Shown here: one piece after another, positions 50,496-62,745 of the stretch
Layout: every line of letters starts with the position of its first letter
Position numbering within the stretch: position 1 is the stretch's first letter
Assembly: GCF_030848805.1 (NCBI RefSeq)
Contig: NC_092363.1
Span: forward strand, 22,228,600-22,292,599
Origin: Temnothorax longispinosus
Taxonomy: Eukaryota; Arthropoda; Insecta; Hymenoptera; Formicidae
Direction of reading: 5' to 3'
Length of the DNA: 64,000 nucleotides
Notes under the pieces: model-generated
The model's database searches: none
What the model saw: only the letters and a program-made list of their open reading frames with translations
Told to the model about the DNA's origin: nothing
Program-made: the position numbers and the translations under genes

Positions 50496-53400
50496 GTACG
50501 AAGCGATAATAATCCACGGAAGACCAGGCGCTTTATGATTCCCCCCTGCTTTGCACGGCCTGATCCGCATGGAATAACGCCCCGGAAATTCTCGCGTTAT
50601 GACCCGTTCGATATACGACACAAAATCGCTTCCTACGGGCATATCGCGCGACGATGCAAAAATTACACGACCGTGATTTCTCACAAATGGAAGGAAAAGA
50701 TGCTGCGCGATATGGAAAACGCCATGTTCCATCGCGTTCTATTATATTTGCCTCGTAACGTTCAAACGCATTGTGAATTTAATATGCATTTGTTTGATAT
50801 AGGAACATGCTGTTGCAATAAACGAAAACAAATTTGCTTTATTGCGACTTCTCATACTTTTGAATAGAATTTATGAGTTAAAGGCAAGTTCAGTTTCCGT
50901 GCCATACGTGGGATTTTAATCTCGTGTAAAAGTATCTTGACTTGTTGAACTTTATTTCAGGTACGTGAACAGGCAGCTATATTGCGGCTCGGTAACCGTC
51001 ACGTGCTGTTTACCGAATAAAATCTCGATCGTATGCTGTATGCTTGCGAGTAAACAAAATATCTAATCGATACGCGAAACATGGTGCGCGTGACAAACTG
51101 CGGAGTGTCCCAAATATGATATCGAATCTTATAGGAATGTACCTTGCTATCAATTTACAGTTGATTTTCCTTCTCGAAAACGTTGGTACATGCAATATCT
51201 TTTGAGATTGCAAGTAACTGCGAGTAAAATGTGTATATTTCTTGCGAACTAAACTTCACAGATTGAAATGGTTTGAATTTAATTAATAAAATATCTAACG
51301 TTGAATGCAATAAATGACGGAGGAAGATAATCGTTACATATTCATGTAAAAAAATCAATACGTTCTTGAGATTCCATATATCTTAGAAATATTCTATTAG
51401 CATTCATGGGTTTTTTCAAACATAATTGCAAATAAACTGAAATTGCCGGAGACATCTTATAAGATGCAATGATAAGTTCAGGATATTGGGAGGGTAATCG
51501 GAGATGAGACGGCTACAGAATAGCGAACATGTTGACATATAGTTATCCCGGGATTCACAGGTGGTCCCAGGGATTGTTATTCCACCAAGCCATGGTGGAT
51601 TGCGCGAGGGCCGCTATATTGTTGCCCCTAGGCTCCAGTATATTGAATTGTCAGCCCGTTAACAAGTGCTCTCTGGTAGAGACCGCCTTTCTGCTACTGG
51701 TGACCGTCTCCACGGTAAACATGCTAACGACCGTGCTAAACGACAGCCCGGTATTCCCAGAGAGCGACGAGGAGGCAGATCTGACCGCTCCCTTGCTGAT
51801 GGACTCACCCCAGGTAAGAATTATGACGCGCGTTGTCAAGTTAATGTGATCTGTGCTTTCTATTCGACAAGGATTTCTCGTGATGGTTTTCTCAGATGCA
51901 TCGTAAAGTAAATAAGAGTAGATTCGTGCATACGTCTCGATCTCCGAGAGTTTTAACACAACTCAGTTTTATTTAATTTATCCCTCAGCACTCAGCTCGT
52001 TCAATTTACAAACTCCCTAACTTTCAACCCTCGATCTTCTCAATCGTCTCTTAACTCGTTGCGGTCCAAACTATTTTCCGTAAATAAGCAAAAATAAAGT
52101 ATTTCGTCTTCAACTTTGTCTAATCAATTGATTTGATGTTAATCAAAGGATTTTTATTAATTAAAGGAATTTACGGAGATCCTAAAAATATAGTTTGCCG
52201 TTTATAATCGCGTGCAGATTTTATTGCTTGAAGAATTACGTGATAAGCAACGTATCATATCGAGTCTAACTCGGTAAAGGATTAAGCATTTGATTTTACG
52301 TTTGTACACACATTACGGTTATAAAATTACGTACTTATTTAAACAAATATAGATACTACTGCTTTTAAGGCGTTAAATCAAATCAAGGTTAAATAGGTTT
52401 GCTTGTGACAAGCTATTGATAAAATATTGAGACATATAAATAAACCGCGTGACTTTGGTTAACGTAGACTGCGGTTGTCCATCTCGCATGCAAAATGAGA
52501 GAGAAATTTCCGCTTAACCGCAGCATTGTGATAGCGAATTTAGCGGTGACTGATTGCGGTGCAAACCGTCCACGTCGGATCGCAGCATATAGAGATATCG
52601 GAGCGAAAGCTGTCGGACTAAATCGGATTTTTCCAAGGAAAATTAATTGCACCGCAGAAAAAAAAACATTAAGCGCACAGCCTGAGTTAGACACTTCTTA
52701 ATAAGTTGTGATAAATTCATCCAGTCAACGTTTGTAAAGACAGAATTTTTTTCTGTCAATTTTATAGTAAATTTTTATATATTGAATTATTATAAATACT
52801 TAAACATAATCACTAATAAAGTATAAAAATAAATAAGTAATTTGCAAGTATTGTACGACTCATCAGTTCAGTTTTCTCATCACAAATTATTAAATTATTA
52901 TTATGTTCTACAATCTCTCATTTATAACTTTAAACAAATTTTGTTTTTATTCCAACTTACCTACAGAATGAATTTAATTAAGAATTTAAAAATCACGAGG
53001 CAGAACTCTGACACCGAGGAAAAGTTATCTTCAAATTCATCAAACTACTGCAAGGCTTCTAAAATTCGATGCAGATCTTACGAGACATCACCTATATCAT
53101 TACAATACGATCCGAGACACTGAATTAGCGCAATTAATTCCTTAACGACTTGGCTTCCCTGCGCGTATGTAGTAGCAATTATAGTTTCAAATTAATTTGA
53201 CGCAATAACTTGTACGTCTAGTGACACTCGATTCGCTTTCGTAACAACAGAATTCTAATAATGGTTCGTTAAACATGCGAGATGTGTATTATTATGTGTC
53301 CCTTGCGAGCAAATTGCAATTGTAGCCTTATCATGGAATGAAATAATTTCTGCAATTACTTTAAACGTCGCTAACAACATACGTTTTATTCGGCCTTAGG

Positions 53401-56400
53401 TTTTAATTATGTCAGAACAATTTTCTTGGTACCCAGTTTATTAAACTCGCTTGTTGCAAGTTAAATTTCTAAATTGCAAATGAATAATAAAACATAAAAT
53501 GTAAATTTTTAATAATTGCAAAAAATAACAAGACAAATATGAAATAAGACAAATATGAAATAAGACAAATATGAAATAGATTTCTATTAGAATTTTAACT
53601 TTTAATATATATAATTATATTTAAAAATTTTTATTATAATTTATTTTTATAATTTTGACAAAAAGAGGAGTATTTAAAATAGTATTTGTTATTTTTATCA
53701 GCAAGCAAATAAATGCAAAAAATGTAAAATCTGGTTAAAACTTGGCTTCGGTAAAATGGTCTTTACTCTTTACGATGGCGGATCAATTATGGATTACAGG
53801 ATTGCATAGGTGTGTCAGTTTCTAGAATTTAAACGAAGACAATCGGATTATATCTTAAACTCGTTAGACTGACCAATCACGATATCCGAAACGAGACTAC
53901 GTTTGATCCAATAAATATGAATATTTATGAAATTTTATGAAACCTGTAAATATATGTTTTCTCAAAATTTACGATCGCTATTTGTAATGATTAATGGTTT
54001 CCGATAATATTTTTGTTGATACTGTTTCGTGCTGAACAATTAAATCCATAATTATATTTGTAAAACATTCTACTGTGAAAATTCGTCGGATCAAACAACA
54101 GTGCATCTCACATCGTGCTTGATTTAAAATTGCAAATTTAAATTTTCTCTTGTAGAATTTATTTATAAATTATCAGCATCGGTCAAGTAATTAGATTAAA
54201 ATAACTAGCATTTCGTTCAACTATTTAGTAAGCTCATTGAGAAATTATTTATACAGAAAACATAGAGGACTAGTTTAATTAAATTGTGAAAAAACAGTTT
54301 GTATCGTATTTTACTTGAGACAATAGCAATCAATAGGAGCTCTCATATGCAGTCATTTGCTATCGCAAAAAAGGATAAAAAATATTACAAATAATTCGCA
54401 AAAAAGACGATAATACTTAATTTAATGTTAGTTCTATATTTCTCAAATAAAATCCGTTTCATTATCTTTATAAAAAAAGTTCAAAGATTCGTTGTTGAAA
54501 AATTGTTATCAAACCGCAAGCGCAATTCGTGAAATACTACTGGTTTGCGCTGATAAATGCACCTCCGAAAAACTCAGGAAAAATAACGTGACTGGAAAAA
54601 TCATTTTGCGAACTTTATCGAATAATTATTCGCTTATTTTTGCAGTGCGTGCTCTTCGGCACCTTCATGATTTGGTTCGCCAGCATAACTATCAATTTGG
54701 GACCTACGTTTCTTAGCGGGGCTTTAGCGGCGAACACGGAGAGCGGTCACAACACGCCCAGCTGCCCATTAATACACGGTCCTTTTCGTCACTATATACT
54801 CAATGCCCTTTGGATTGTCATCAACATTATTTGCGTAGCGCTCACGCTCTTTCACTTGAGAAAGTTGCACAGAGATCTGACGAAAGCTAACGTCGAAGCG
54901 GTAAGCGGAAAAATCGAGCCAACGTCTATCAAATGTATATATATAAAATTACATATAGATAATAATAAAAAAAAAAGAGTTTCTACTTCTAAAACTTACA
55001 AAATATTACAAACTATTACAAAATGTAACAAATTAAAATATTACAAAAATGTAATTAATATATATTTCAATTTAGAATTAACATTTTGGATAACAGCGTT
55101 TTTGCATTTTTACAAGAAAAAAGCTTTTTACAGATTTTATACATTTTGATAAAAAAATATCACTTACTTAATTTTACTTAAGTTTTATTTAAATTTATAT
55201 AACATTGTATTTATTTCCAGGTACGAGTAGCTGGCCTCGTTACAACGCTCGTTAATGTGACGGGAGGGCATCAAGGTGCAACGAATGCGCTTGCAACCGA
55301 AGACGGTGACACGAGAAACGGTACGACGCCAAAAGTAAGTCACGTCAATGATTTTCAACGCAAAGAGCGTATTCCTTTTCTATATACATATATTAATGAA
55401 TAAATATTTACAAATCCCCTCATTTCAATAATAGTTCAATGTTTTCTAAAAAGCAAGTTTTAAATATTACCAACAACAGTATTGACGGTAGGTATTAGTT
55501 TTTCTTTATATATACATATGTACATTTTTATACACATACAAATGGGACATATATGCGAAGCAGATGGAAATGAAAAAAAGAAAACGCGAGTGCCGTGTAA
55601 AAAGATATAAAATTACCCAGAAACGACATTTCAGAGAACGGGTGCCATCGAGGAACACCGGAAAATGAGGAATTACCTCAGGAGAATGGAACGCGAGGGT
55701 GTGCAGAGGGTGAAAATGTTCCTGGTTATAACAGCGGCGTACGTCTTGTTCTGGGGACCATTGTTTTTCGTTACCCTGGTGCATCATCCCGTTATAGGAA
55801 ACCCTACTGGTTACGAGGTAATTAGAATGTATAGAGTGTTGCGAGAAGATAATGGCAAGTTTGTATCTGCGTTCGTGTTAATGTTACTTCCCGCGAAATT
55901 TAGACGCTATCGATATTTATGTCCCCATAAATATCTTCCGGTCATTACTTATCTCACTTGTAATGTAATGGCGCATTTGTGCGCATTTGCGATATTAGGG
56001 AGAATATTAATAGCTTGATATACAAATGTTTCCCGCGCCTTCAAATTTCGTCCCGTTAAAAATGGCAATTATATGTCGTGTTATTTATTCAACTGTGAAT
56101 GAGCTGCCTTATATTAATTTCAAAAGATGTATTAGCCAAAAATAATCGGTGGCATATCAGCAGCTTATATAAATAAGCATTACAATAAATACAAATAAAT
56201 ATACAGTATCGTCACACAAATAGCATACAAATGTCGAAGTTAATCGTCTGAAGATATAAATGACTGGAGATACAAATTTCACCCTTTTTCTTAATCATTA
56301 TAATTGAACGTTATAATATATAATTCCTTAATCCTTATAAGTGCGCAGTTTTGCATATATGCAAAGCGACTTTTCTCCGTGTACTCTCTATATGAAATGC

Positions 56401-58126
56401 GAACTAAAAACGCGCGACTTTGCACATCTACTTTTAAGGGTTCAAATTAGTAAAGAAGAATTCTTTTAATGTTTTATTAAAATTCTTTATAACAGTCGTT
56501 ATTTATTTAAAATTTTTTTAAAATAGAATGCTGTAAAAAATTTTGCATTTCAGGGTTAATAATTCTAATGACGCGATGTCCAAAATACGCGTGTGCGAGA
56601 TATAATAAAATTTGTCAAGTTTTAGTTCGACTTGTGATAACAATACAGAGAGTTCTGAGATAGAAAAAGGATGCGAAAACTTCGCGTGAAAACATGAAAT
56701 CGTAACTTGCTCGACCGTGCCAATACAAGAGTTGTATTGCTCGAGCGAATTCACAGCTATATACCGAGCAGAGTTTCTCCGAAGAATCTTTCCACGAGAA
56801 TATAAATTTTCCAAGAGAGGAGAGTCTTCGCCGAAAAACTCGTCGAGAGACTCGAAGACATCGCGCAGCGGATTTGCTGATGTAGCATCGTAACAGATGC
56901 ACGAAATTACCGCATTTTATCTCCTCGATGCGCAATAAATTTCCGGTATTTTGACAAAACGTAGATGAACCGCGAAAATAGTGAAAAGCGTAATTTAAAA
57001 AAATCTTATTGTGTAAACATGTATAAACTTCAATATCTTTCAATGTAGAAATTTTATAACATGCCTCATAAAAAGAAAGATTCTTTTAAATATAATTCTC
57101 CATTAATTTAAATAAAATCAGATTCATATACGAATAATTAAACTACATTTATTTTTTATTGTTATTTTTAGCATTTTTTTATCGTTCTCATGCGATAAAT
57201 CGATCATATTAATTATAATTTTAATTTCTTGCTTTAAAAGAAGACAGTGCAGCTTCTCTACGTGGTTTCGTCCTCCTTTCTATTTTATAAGCATCACGCT
57301 ACCGCGTAATTTTGGTTTAGCTTATAGATTTATGTTTGCAGCAGCACGATGCAAACTGTGCATCGCATCTAAATCACTGGATTCCGCGGTTTTGTTGTAC
57401 CAGGTGACCCTACACATCGCGTACGTGCACGCCTTCGTAAACCCGGCCCTGTTCCTCGCCCTGCACCGGGGGCTGCGGCAGGGTATGACGGACGTGTGCT
57501 GCGGCTGCTGCGAAAGTATAGCCCGGTGGATTCTCGGACCCGCCGCGGCCGGTCCGATGCAGAACGTTCAGCTACCCCGATACGAACCGCCGATGAATCT
57601 CCCCTCGCCGCCGGATCCACCCCTGGCGGCGCCGACCGTGCCGTCGGGATGCAATCTTACTGATGTGGCGCTCTTAAAACCACCCCTGCCGCCAACTGCC
57701 AAACACTTACTGGTGGTAGGACACTCGTCTGAGTAATCACCGAAAGTTATCACGGAATTCGTATTTAATCGCTTAAAGATTGATCTTTAACGACGCCCCC
57801 ATCCCTCAATCACTCAAAGATCACTTATTGTTTAGACTAATTTTCCTCGATGTTTCTCCTATCGAGACATTTTTGTGTGATTATTATATTAATTATATAA
57901 ATCTTTTATCCAAGCTTACGATACAAATACAAAATTATCAGTAAAATTACAGGACGATTCCATCGTGATACCACCCGATCCTTGGAGTCTGACCTCAAGA
58001 CCGAAGAGCACCTCTAGCCTGTACGGGGAGGAACTATCCAGGAGACCGAGCCTCCTGCTACCACCACCGGCGGAACTGAACGATCTGCAAATGAGTCCGA
58101 CGAGTAGCGACTTCCCCAGCGAATAA
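50294..58126 (+). CDS. Orphan rhodopsin-like (class A) G-protein-coupled receptor, seven exons
   Basis: The product is a seven-pass plasma-membrane receptor; the ligand is unknown. Seven exons chain in frame: 50294-50495, 51561-51813, 54646-54900, 55221-55334, 55635-55817, 57404-57715 and 57953-58126. From the ATG at 50308 this gives 492 aa. Residues 1-30 carry N-glycosylation motifs (N15, N19). Family landmarks are N48 in TM1, D76 in TM2 (28 apart, as is canonical), C99 and C187 for the conserved disulfide, S113 in TM3, W157 in TM4, F309-W310-G-P312 in TM6 and NPALF (344-348) in TM7. The position of the DRY arginine (3.50 by spacing) is D124 in an N-D-S context, and loop 2 is acidic. After TM7 come a cysteine cluster (363-367) and a proline-rich tail. 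Class A identity is firm. The subfamily is not recognised. Confidence 0.85.
51561..51813 (+). CDS. Receptor exon B: TM2, TM3 and acidic intracellular loop 2
   Basis: The acceptor ggattcacag precedes 51561, completing the split arginine codon (R63). The donor is cccag|gtaagaa in phase 0. TM2 contains D76 (HQAMVDCARA). C99 starts TM3 (CSLVETAFLLLVTVSTVNML), with S113 at 3.39. By spacing, 3.49-3.51 are N123-D124-S125 instead of D-R-Y. Loop 2 continues with an acidic ESDEEAD stretch. The distance from position 3.50 to W157 is 33 residues, close to the usual 27, so this loop is probably real coding sequence and not intron. Confidence 0.85.
53530..53577. repeat. 16-bp tandem repeat, three units
   Basis: The unit aagacaaatatgaaat occurs three times without change inside the receptor's second intron. 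Confidence 0.95.
54646..54900 (+). CDS. Receptor exon C: TM4, extracellular loop 2 and TM5
   Basis: The acceptor is cttatttttgcag before 54646 and the donor is gaagcg|gtaagcg, both phase 0 (85 codons). TM4 carries W157 and P167. Loop 2 carries N183-T-P (a poor glycosylation site because of the proline) and C187, the disulfide partner of C99. TM5 (about 197-218) has no proline at the usual position. The exon ends in a basic run (HLRKLHRDLTKA) typical of the start of intracellular loop 3. Confidence 0.85.
55221..55334 (+). CDS. Receptor exon D: intracellular loop 3 segment, possible cassette exon
   Basis: The acceptor is ttatttccag and the donor is ccaaaa|gtaagt. Both ends are phase 0, 38 codons. 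It encodes a Val/Thr/Gly/Asn-rich stretch (233-270) with no helix signature. Because it is a multiple of three with matching phases, skipping it would keep the receptor in frame and shorten loop 3. It is the least family-like exon. Confidence 0.7.
55635..55817 (+). CDS. Receptor exon E: end of loop 3 and TM6
   Basis: The acceptor is cgacatttcag (weak pyrimidine tract) and the donor is tacgag|gtaatt, both phase 0, 61 codons. A charged, probably helical lead-in (EEHRKMRNYLRRMEREG) runs into TM6 with F309-W310-G311-P312, the class A toggle region with Phe in place of Cys at 6.47. An alternative acceptor at 55620 shifts the frame and hits a stop within about 16 codons, so I chose 55635. Confidence 0.85.
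57404..57715 (+). CDS. Receptor exon F: TM7, helix 8 and proline-rich tail
   Basis: The acceptor is ttttgttgtaccag before 57404, phase 0. TM7 includes YVHAFVNPALF with N344-P345-x-x-F348. A basic LHRGLRQ helix-8-like segment and a DVCCGCC cysteine cluster (363-367), a likely palmitoylation site, follow. The tail is rich in proline. The frame stays open past the donor ctggtg|gtagg at 57716 for six more codons, reaching a stop at 57734-57736. That would make an alternative 441-aa form. Acceptors at 57342 and 57345 are out of phase. Confidence 0.85.
57953..58126 (+). CDS. Receptor exon G: C-terminal cytoplasmic tail
   Basis: The acceptor gtaaaattacag precedes 57953, phase 0. The open frame encodes 57 residues and ends with TAA at 58124-58126. 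The tail is rich in Pro and Ser (DPWSLTSRPKSTSSLYGEE, then SRRPSLLLPPP), with many candidate phosphorylation sites. There is no PDZ-type ending that I recognise. The acceptor is weak, so use of this exon may vary. Confidence 0.7.
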   Translation, partial: DDSIVIPPDPWSLTSRPKSTSSLYGEELSRRPSLLLPPPAELNDLQMSPTSSDFPSE

Positions 58127-58590
58127 ACGACCTTAATCAATCATCGAACCAAAAAGCACAACGTTAATCGATTACAATGTAAAAATAATTGCAAAAACGA
58201 TAAAAACAGACTTTCAGGAAAAATCCTTCCTATCCTCCTAATCCTCTCCTGGAGTATTGTACTCCAATCAGTTCATATGTTGATAAAAAGCTGAAATCAA
58301 ATGAATCACGCGCTACAAATACTGCGTTACTTAAACATTTTTTAAATGAACGTTAATATATCAGCGAATATCACAACTATCTCCAATTGCGTTTGAAAAT
58401 ATCCACAAAACTTTACGTTCATGCAGTTATTAATATCAATATTAATCTAGATAAAATTGAAGTTATACCATCGTAAATTTTTTTTACGGACATTTAATAC
58501 AATATCGAGGAACAAGAATACGTCAAAATGTTGATAAAATGTGTATGATTGATTAATCATACAAATAATGCAGCTTGAGTTTTGTTAGAA

Positions 58591-58596
58591 AATAAA
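58591..58596 (+). terminator. Candidate polyadenylation signal of the receptor gene
   Basis: A canonical AATAAA lies 465 bp past the stop codon of exon G. It is a plausible signal, but the AT-rich flank contains other candidates. Confidence 0.35.
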
Positions 58597-59766
58597 GTCA
58601 TTAAAAAAATTAGTATGCACTTTACTTTTACAATATAATAGACTTAAAAAAAATTGACAGACTGACTTTTTTCATAAAACTCGTATTTATGTATATATCA
58701 ATTTCCACTATTGTCACGTCCAAAATCGTTAATTGAAATAATGTAAAGATCATTGCTTTCTTATCCGAAAAACAGTATTATCTTGCCTTAGAACGTAGGT
58801 ACATGCATATCTTATATCTTATTTGTTACAAAATTTATGATTAGAATTTTTTCCGACAACTTTTACAATTTTCATCATAAAGCAGAAGTACTTCATCAAG
58901 AAATCTAAAAAATATTCACAAAATTTAATCACAATTCTAACTTCTAAGCAGTAGTGTAGTAAATTGACAATTAAACTGATAATTAAATACTTAATAATAA
59001 CATTAATTTATTTTAACTATGATTTGCATGCGATCAGCAATCCAATTAAAATTTCACGTTAATTTAATATTCTGAATAATATATGCGCATAAAGTATGTT
59101 TACTTATCATTGCAAGCTATGTATTTTAAAGTCCGGATATCATTCGATATCATATACAAGTTGAAATTTAATTCCCTTTTCTTTTTGATAAGTTGGACGT
59201 TGTAGCTAAAAAATAAAACGCGACAAATCGAAGAAAAAAGAAATGTAATCCACCGGGCATCATCTGAATGTATCTGTGATTGCTTATAAACGTCCTAGTC
59301 TCTTCGTCGGTGTGCTGTCATGGTAATAGATTCTTATCGTTAGAGAAATATAAAGTATATACAATGTATATATACAGAGCGATATATACCTTAGAGATAT
59401 AAAATAATATTAATTCGTGATCTGCTTTTTCAGCTATACACAGAACAGAACTGAAAACGAAACGAATATCTCTGGCGAGTCGGGGAAGTACAATACGTGG
59501 TAATGGTAGAAAGTATAATTAACTGGAAAAGATTTATAATTTCTTCATTTAGCCAAGTTAGAGGTGCACTCATTAAGTGTATATATAACGATCGAATGTG
59601 CAGTCCTGCCGCATTTCAGTCCTTCGTAAAGTGGCACTACTACTGAGCTTCTTCATCTGGGGACTCAATCTTCTCGAAACGAGATACTATATATAATAAA
59701 TTACATAATATATTTTCTACGCGACATTTTAGAGATTGCACCCGTTGCAATCGCACAATGCATCAA

Positions 59767-59892
59767 TAGGCCCCTGTTCGTTTTCACTGCACTTCTGAAC
59801 TAGTGCAATAAATTAGAATAAAAAAAAAATATATTTGTTTTATTCTAACTTATTGCACTAATTCAGAAGTGCAGCGAAAACCAACAGGCCTA
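59767..59892. mobile_element. 126-bp palindromic MITE
   Basis: The left arm includes ggcccctgttcgttttcact and gcacttctgaactagtgcaa. The right arm repeats them inverted with a few differences. The arms are about 57 bp around an A/T-rich loop. TA dinucleotides flank both ends, suggesting a Tc1/mariner-type target duplication. No coding capacity. Confidence 0.85.
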
Positions 59893-62616
59893 AGTCTCGC
59901 CGATCTAATTGTGCGTTACACCAAAACTTTTGTTTTATGCAAATGAGAACGATTAACGAGAGTAAAAAAGCAGAGAAATCAGTTTGTTCTACAAATGGAG
60001 AACCGAGAATAATTAAAGTAAATGTAGATGTAAATGTAGATATGAACAATCATCCCCATTCCGTTGAAATTGTTTGCTAGTTGTACGCTTGGTATATTAA
60101 TAAATTTCCATAATTGTTCTTAATATATTTACCTCCAATATTTATTTTCAAATTTATAAATTCAATGCTTCAAATTAATGTTGTATTTGAAGCAAAACAG
60201 CGAACCAAAAGCGATATATCCCTATATATATATTTCAAATATTTGCTCATCACATTTCTATAATAAAGAAGAACTTGAACGGTTTCGAAGTCTTACTCCC
60301 AAAAAATTATAATATTGAAGTGATTAACATGATATTAGAAAACATATTTAAAAAAGGTCGACTCTGAACATTGAAACAAGAAAAATCGACAAAACAAGAA
60401 AACTCATAATGTTAAGAATAATCAAAACTCAATTAATAATACTTAAAATTGACAAATTAATGTCACGTGATCTTTTAAAGCACAGACATAATACTTCACA
60501 CGAATTAAAGGTATAATTCCTAATTACAAGAATAACTAAAAGCAGTGATTTCTACTAATTTTATGTAAAAAAATTGTAAAAATTATTCATATCAGGCTTG
60601 CGTCGTACTATATCGTAGTTCGCAGATCATAATTGTAATAAATTATCCTCTAAAAATCTAACTAATAAGCATATTTCAATCTTAAGAAAGACATTTTGAA
60701 TTTGTGGACGTGGAATCTAATAAAGAATATCTTCTTAACATGTTTAAATTATTTATAAGTCTGGTTAAAATAAACACAAATCCGAATTATTAAAATTTCT
60801 TCCAAAATTATGAAAGATATGCACTATTGGCATAATTAAACATATATTAAAGTATCTTAAAAGTGTTAGTATAGAAATTGTTTCTTATTGTATAGCGAAA
60901 AGCATATCAATGTAAAGACGCGTCATGTGTTTGAAAATGAATATACGGCGTAACATTGTGTGGCGAGTCGATATTTATCAAAATTATGTAAAATTAATAT
61001 CCTTACTCAATCCCTTCTTTCTTTATTCACCAGAGATGTGTAAAAAGCAGCGCGCGAAGGACGTTGCTTAGGTACAAGTCAATTAACTGTGACTACCACA
61101 AAATATTTTCTTCTTATATAGGTACGTCGCGTGTGTAATAAATGTTTAATGTAAATTAATGTAAATTATATGTGTAAGAAAGTGGCAGAGCAAGTCCGAA
61201 ATTTTTTATTGTAATTTTATAAACGCAACATCGAGACGTGATCGATTAATGGCAATTGTAAGAAAAAAAATATTTAGAGATGTATTAAAAGTGTAATACG
61301 AGATGCGTTTGAATAGAAAGTCTCGCAGCCTCGATTATATGTTTAATATTAATTGAACCGTACATTTCTTGCAATAATATATTATTTTAATTCATCTTTA
61401 CAATTATTTACATCGGGATTATTGTTTCAATAAATCCCGAATATTTGGGATATGCTTGAAATTTTTATGTATTTTGAAATACATTTAGTGTTCACCTGTA
61501 AAATACATACTCCCAAAATTTTATAATTTATCGTCTTTAGGTCTTTAGGTCTTTACCATTTAACAGCAAATATCTCTTGGAATTGCTATTAAAATCGATT
61601 TTTTTTTTAGAGCGTTCTTGAAAGCCAAATATTTAAGCGAATTATTCTAAATAATCTCATCAGGGCAAAGTATTATTATTAAGAACATTTCTAAGAGACC
61701 GGTGCCTGAAAAACCGAAATATCGCTGCGAATCGACAGCAGAGTATGCGAGATAATATCGTAAACTATATAAATTAACGAGCATAAATTTAATCCTTTCC
61801 AGAAAGAGAGAGCCATGCTTTATATTTAACTGTATATAAAACCCTGCTCACATATTTAAAATAAAAGTATGTGTGATATATAAATTATATGTTCTTCTTT
61901 TTATTTAATTAATAAAATATTGCGTTATTTCAAATATGGCGAAATAAATAGCAATATATTTTTTAAATTGACCTTACACATTTGTATATTTAATGATTAG
62001 AAATTATTAAGATTTCTCTTTAGAGAAATGAGTTTTGAACAATAATGATAAAATATTAAAGACATTTTTTTTATATTTATTAGATTAGAAATATCAAAGA
62101 TACGATTAAAGTAAACCTTCCATCGCTTTTCCAAATTACACGAGCTATTTCGTTCTCGCGGTTAAAATTTGCAAAGCGAAAGAAGCAGACAAAATAAGAT
62201 AAATAATAAGAAAATATTTAAACAAGGATGTGGATTCTAACAATTTGTTCGTACTGAACAAGACTTACAATATTTGGTAACGAAGCATATTAGAACAGGT
62301 CTAAAAGAACATTATTATTCATTTTCATATCATTTGAACTTATCATATGCGTTGAATGGCGGTTCTAATGAAGAAATCCTATCGGATTGCTGGTCAGAGA
62401 AACTAGCGGCCACCCACAATTTGGCAACTAATTGTAGATATCAACGGCTAAGTTATATATATGTATAATGTAAACTGCTATACCGAATCGTCTATTTCCT
62501 TCAGGAAATATAAGACCCGTCAGAAAGCATACAGAGAAATCAGAGGCTCTTTGAATATTCGAAAATTCCTAACGTAAAGTTAGGAAAATATTTATCTGTC
62601 TCACGTTGTCACTTAC

Positions 62617-62745
62617 CTGTTCGAAGCCACCTAATATCTCCGTCGTGTCCATCGCAGAATTCACGGCAATTGATCTCAGCTTCTGGCCTGTCAAAGCGGC
62701 AAGTAAACGAACCACACTGCTTTTCCCGCACCCCGAAGCACCAAC
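62617..62745 (-). CDS. MDN1: Midasin exon iv: Walker A of the next AAA module
   Basis: The acceptor is atattatag and the donor is gaacag|gtaagt (consensus). It is 43 codons, phase 0. It includes GASGCGKSS (P-loop) and the AMDTTEILGGFEQ block that follows the P-loop in midasin. It is the last midasin exon visible in the window. Confidence 0.95.

Larger units (their letters stand above)
58127..62616. other. AT-rich interval between the receptor and midasin
   Basis: No exon is supportable on either strand apart from the probable receptor 3' UTR at the start. It contains the MITE at 59767-59892. The two frames of 60 or more codons (59858-60049 minus, 62274-62468 plus) match nothing I recognise. 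In particular, no continuation of the midasin AAA domain is visible, although the exon at 62617 ends in a strong donor pointing into this interval. Confidence 0.6.

Noticed and set aside
50961..50991. Possible extra receptor exon after tttatttcag
   Set aside because: Its donor would leave phase 0, while exon B needs phase 2. Joining exon A directly to exon B gives the canonical 28-residue N-to-D spacing.
55818..56018. Readthrough of the exon E donor, open for 67 codons
   Set aside because: It lacks the NPxxF/Y motif of TM7. The exon at 57404 supplies TM7 in the correct phase, so this is taken as chance openness of the intron.
57369..57753. Minus-strand frames of 61-83 codons opposite exon F
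   Set aside because: Antisense shadows of the GC-rich receptor exon.
62274..62468. 64-codon plus-strand frame beside midasin
   Set aside because: No similarity I recognise, and on the strand opposite to midasin. It is not part of the AAA domain.
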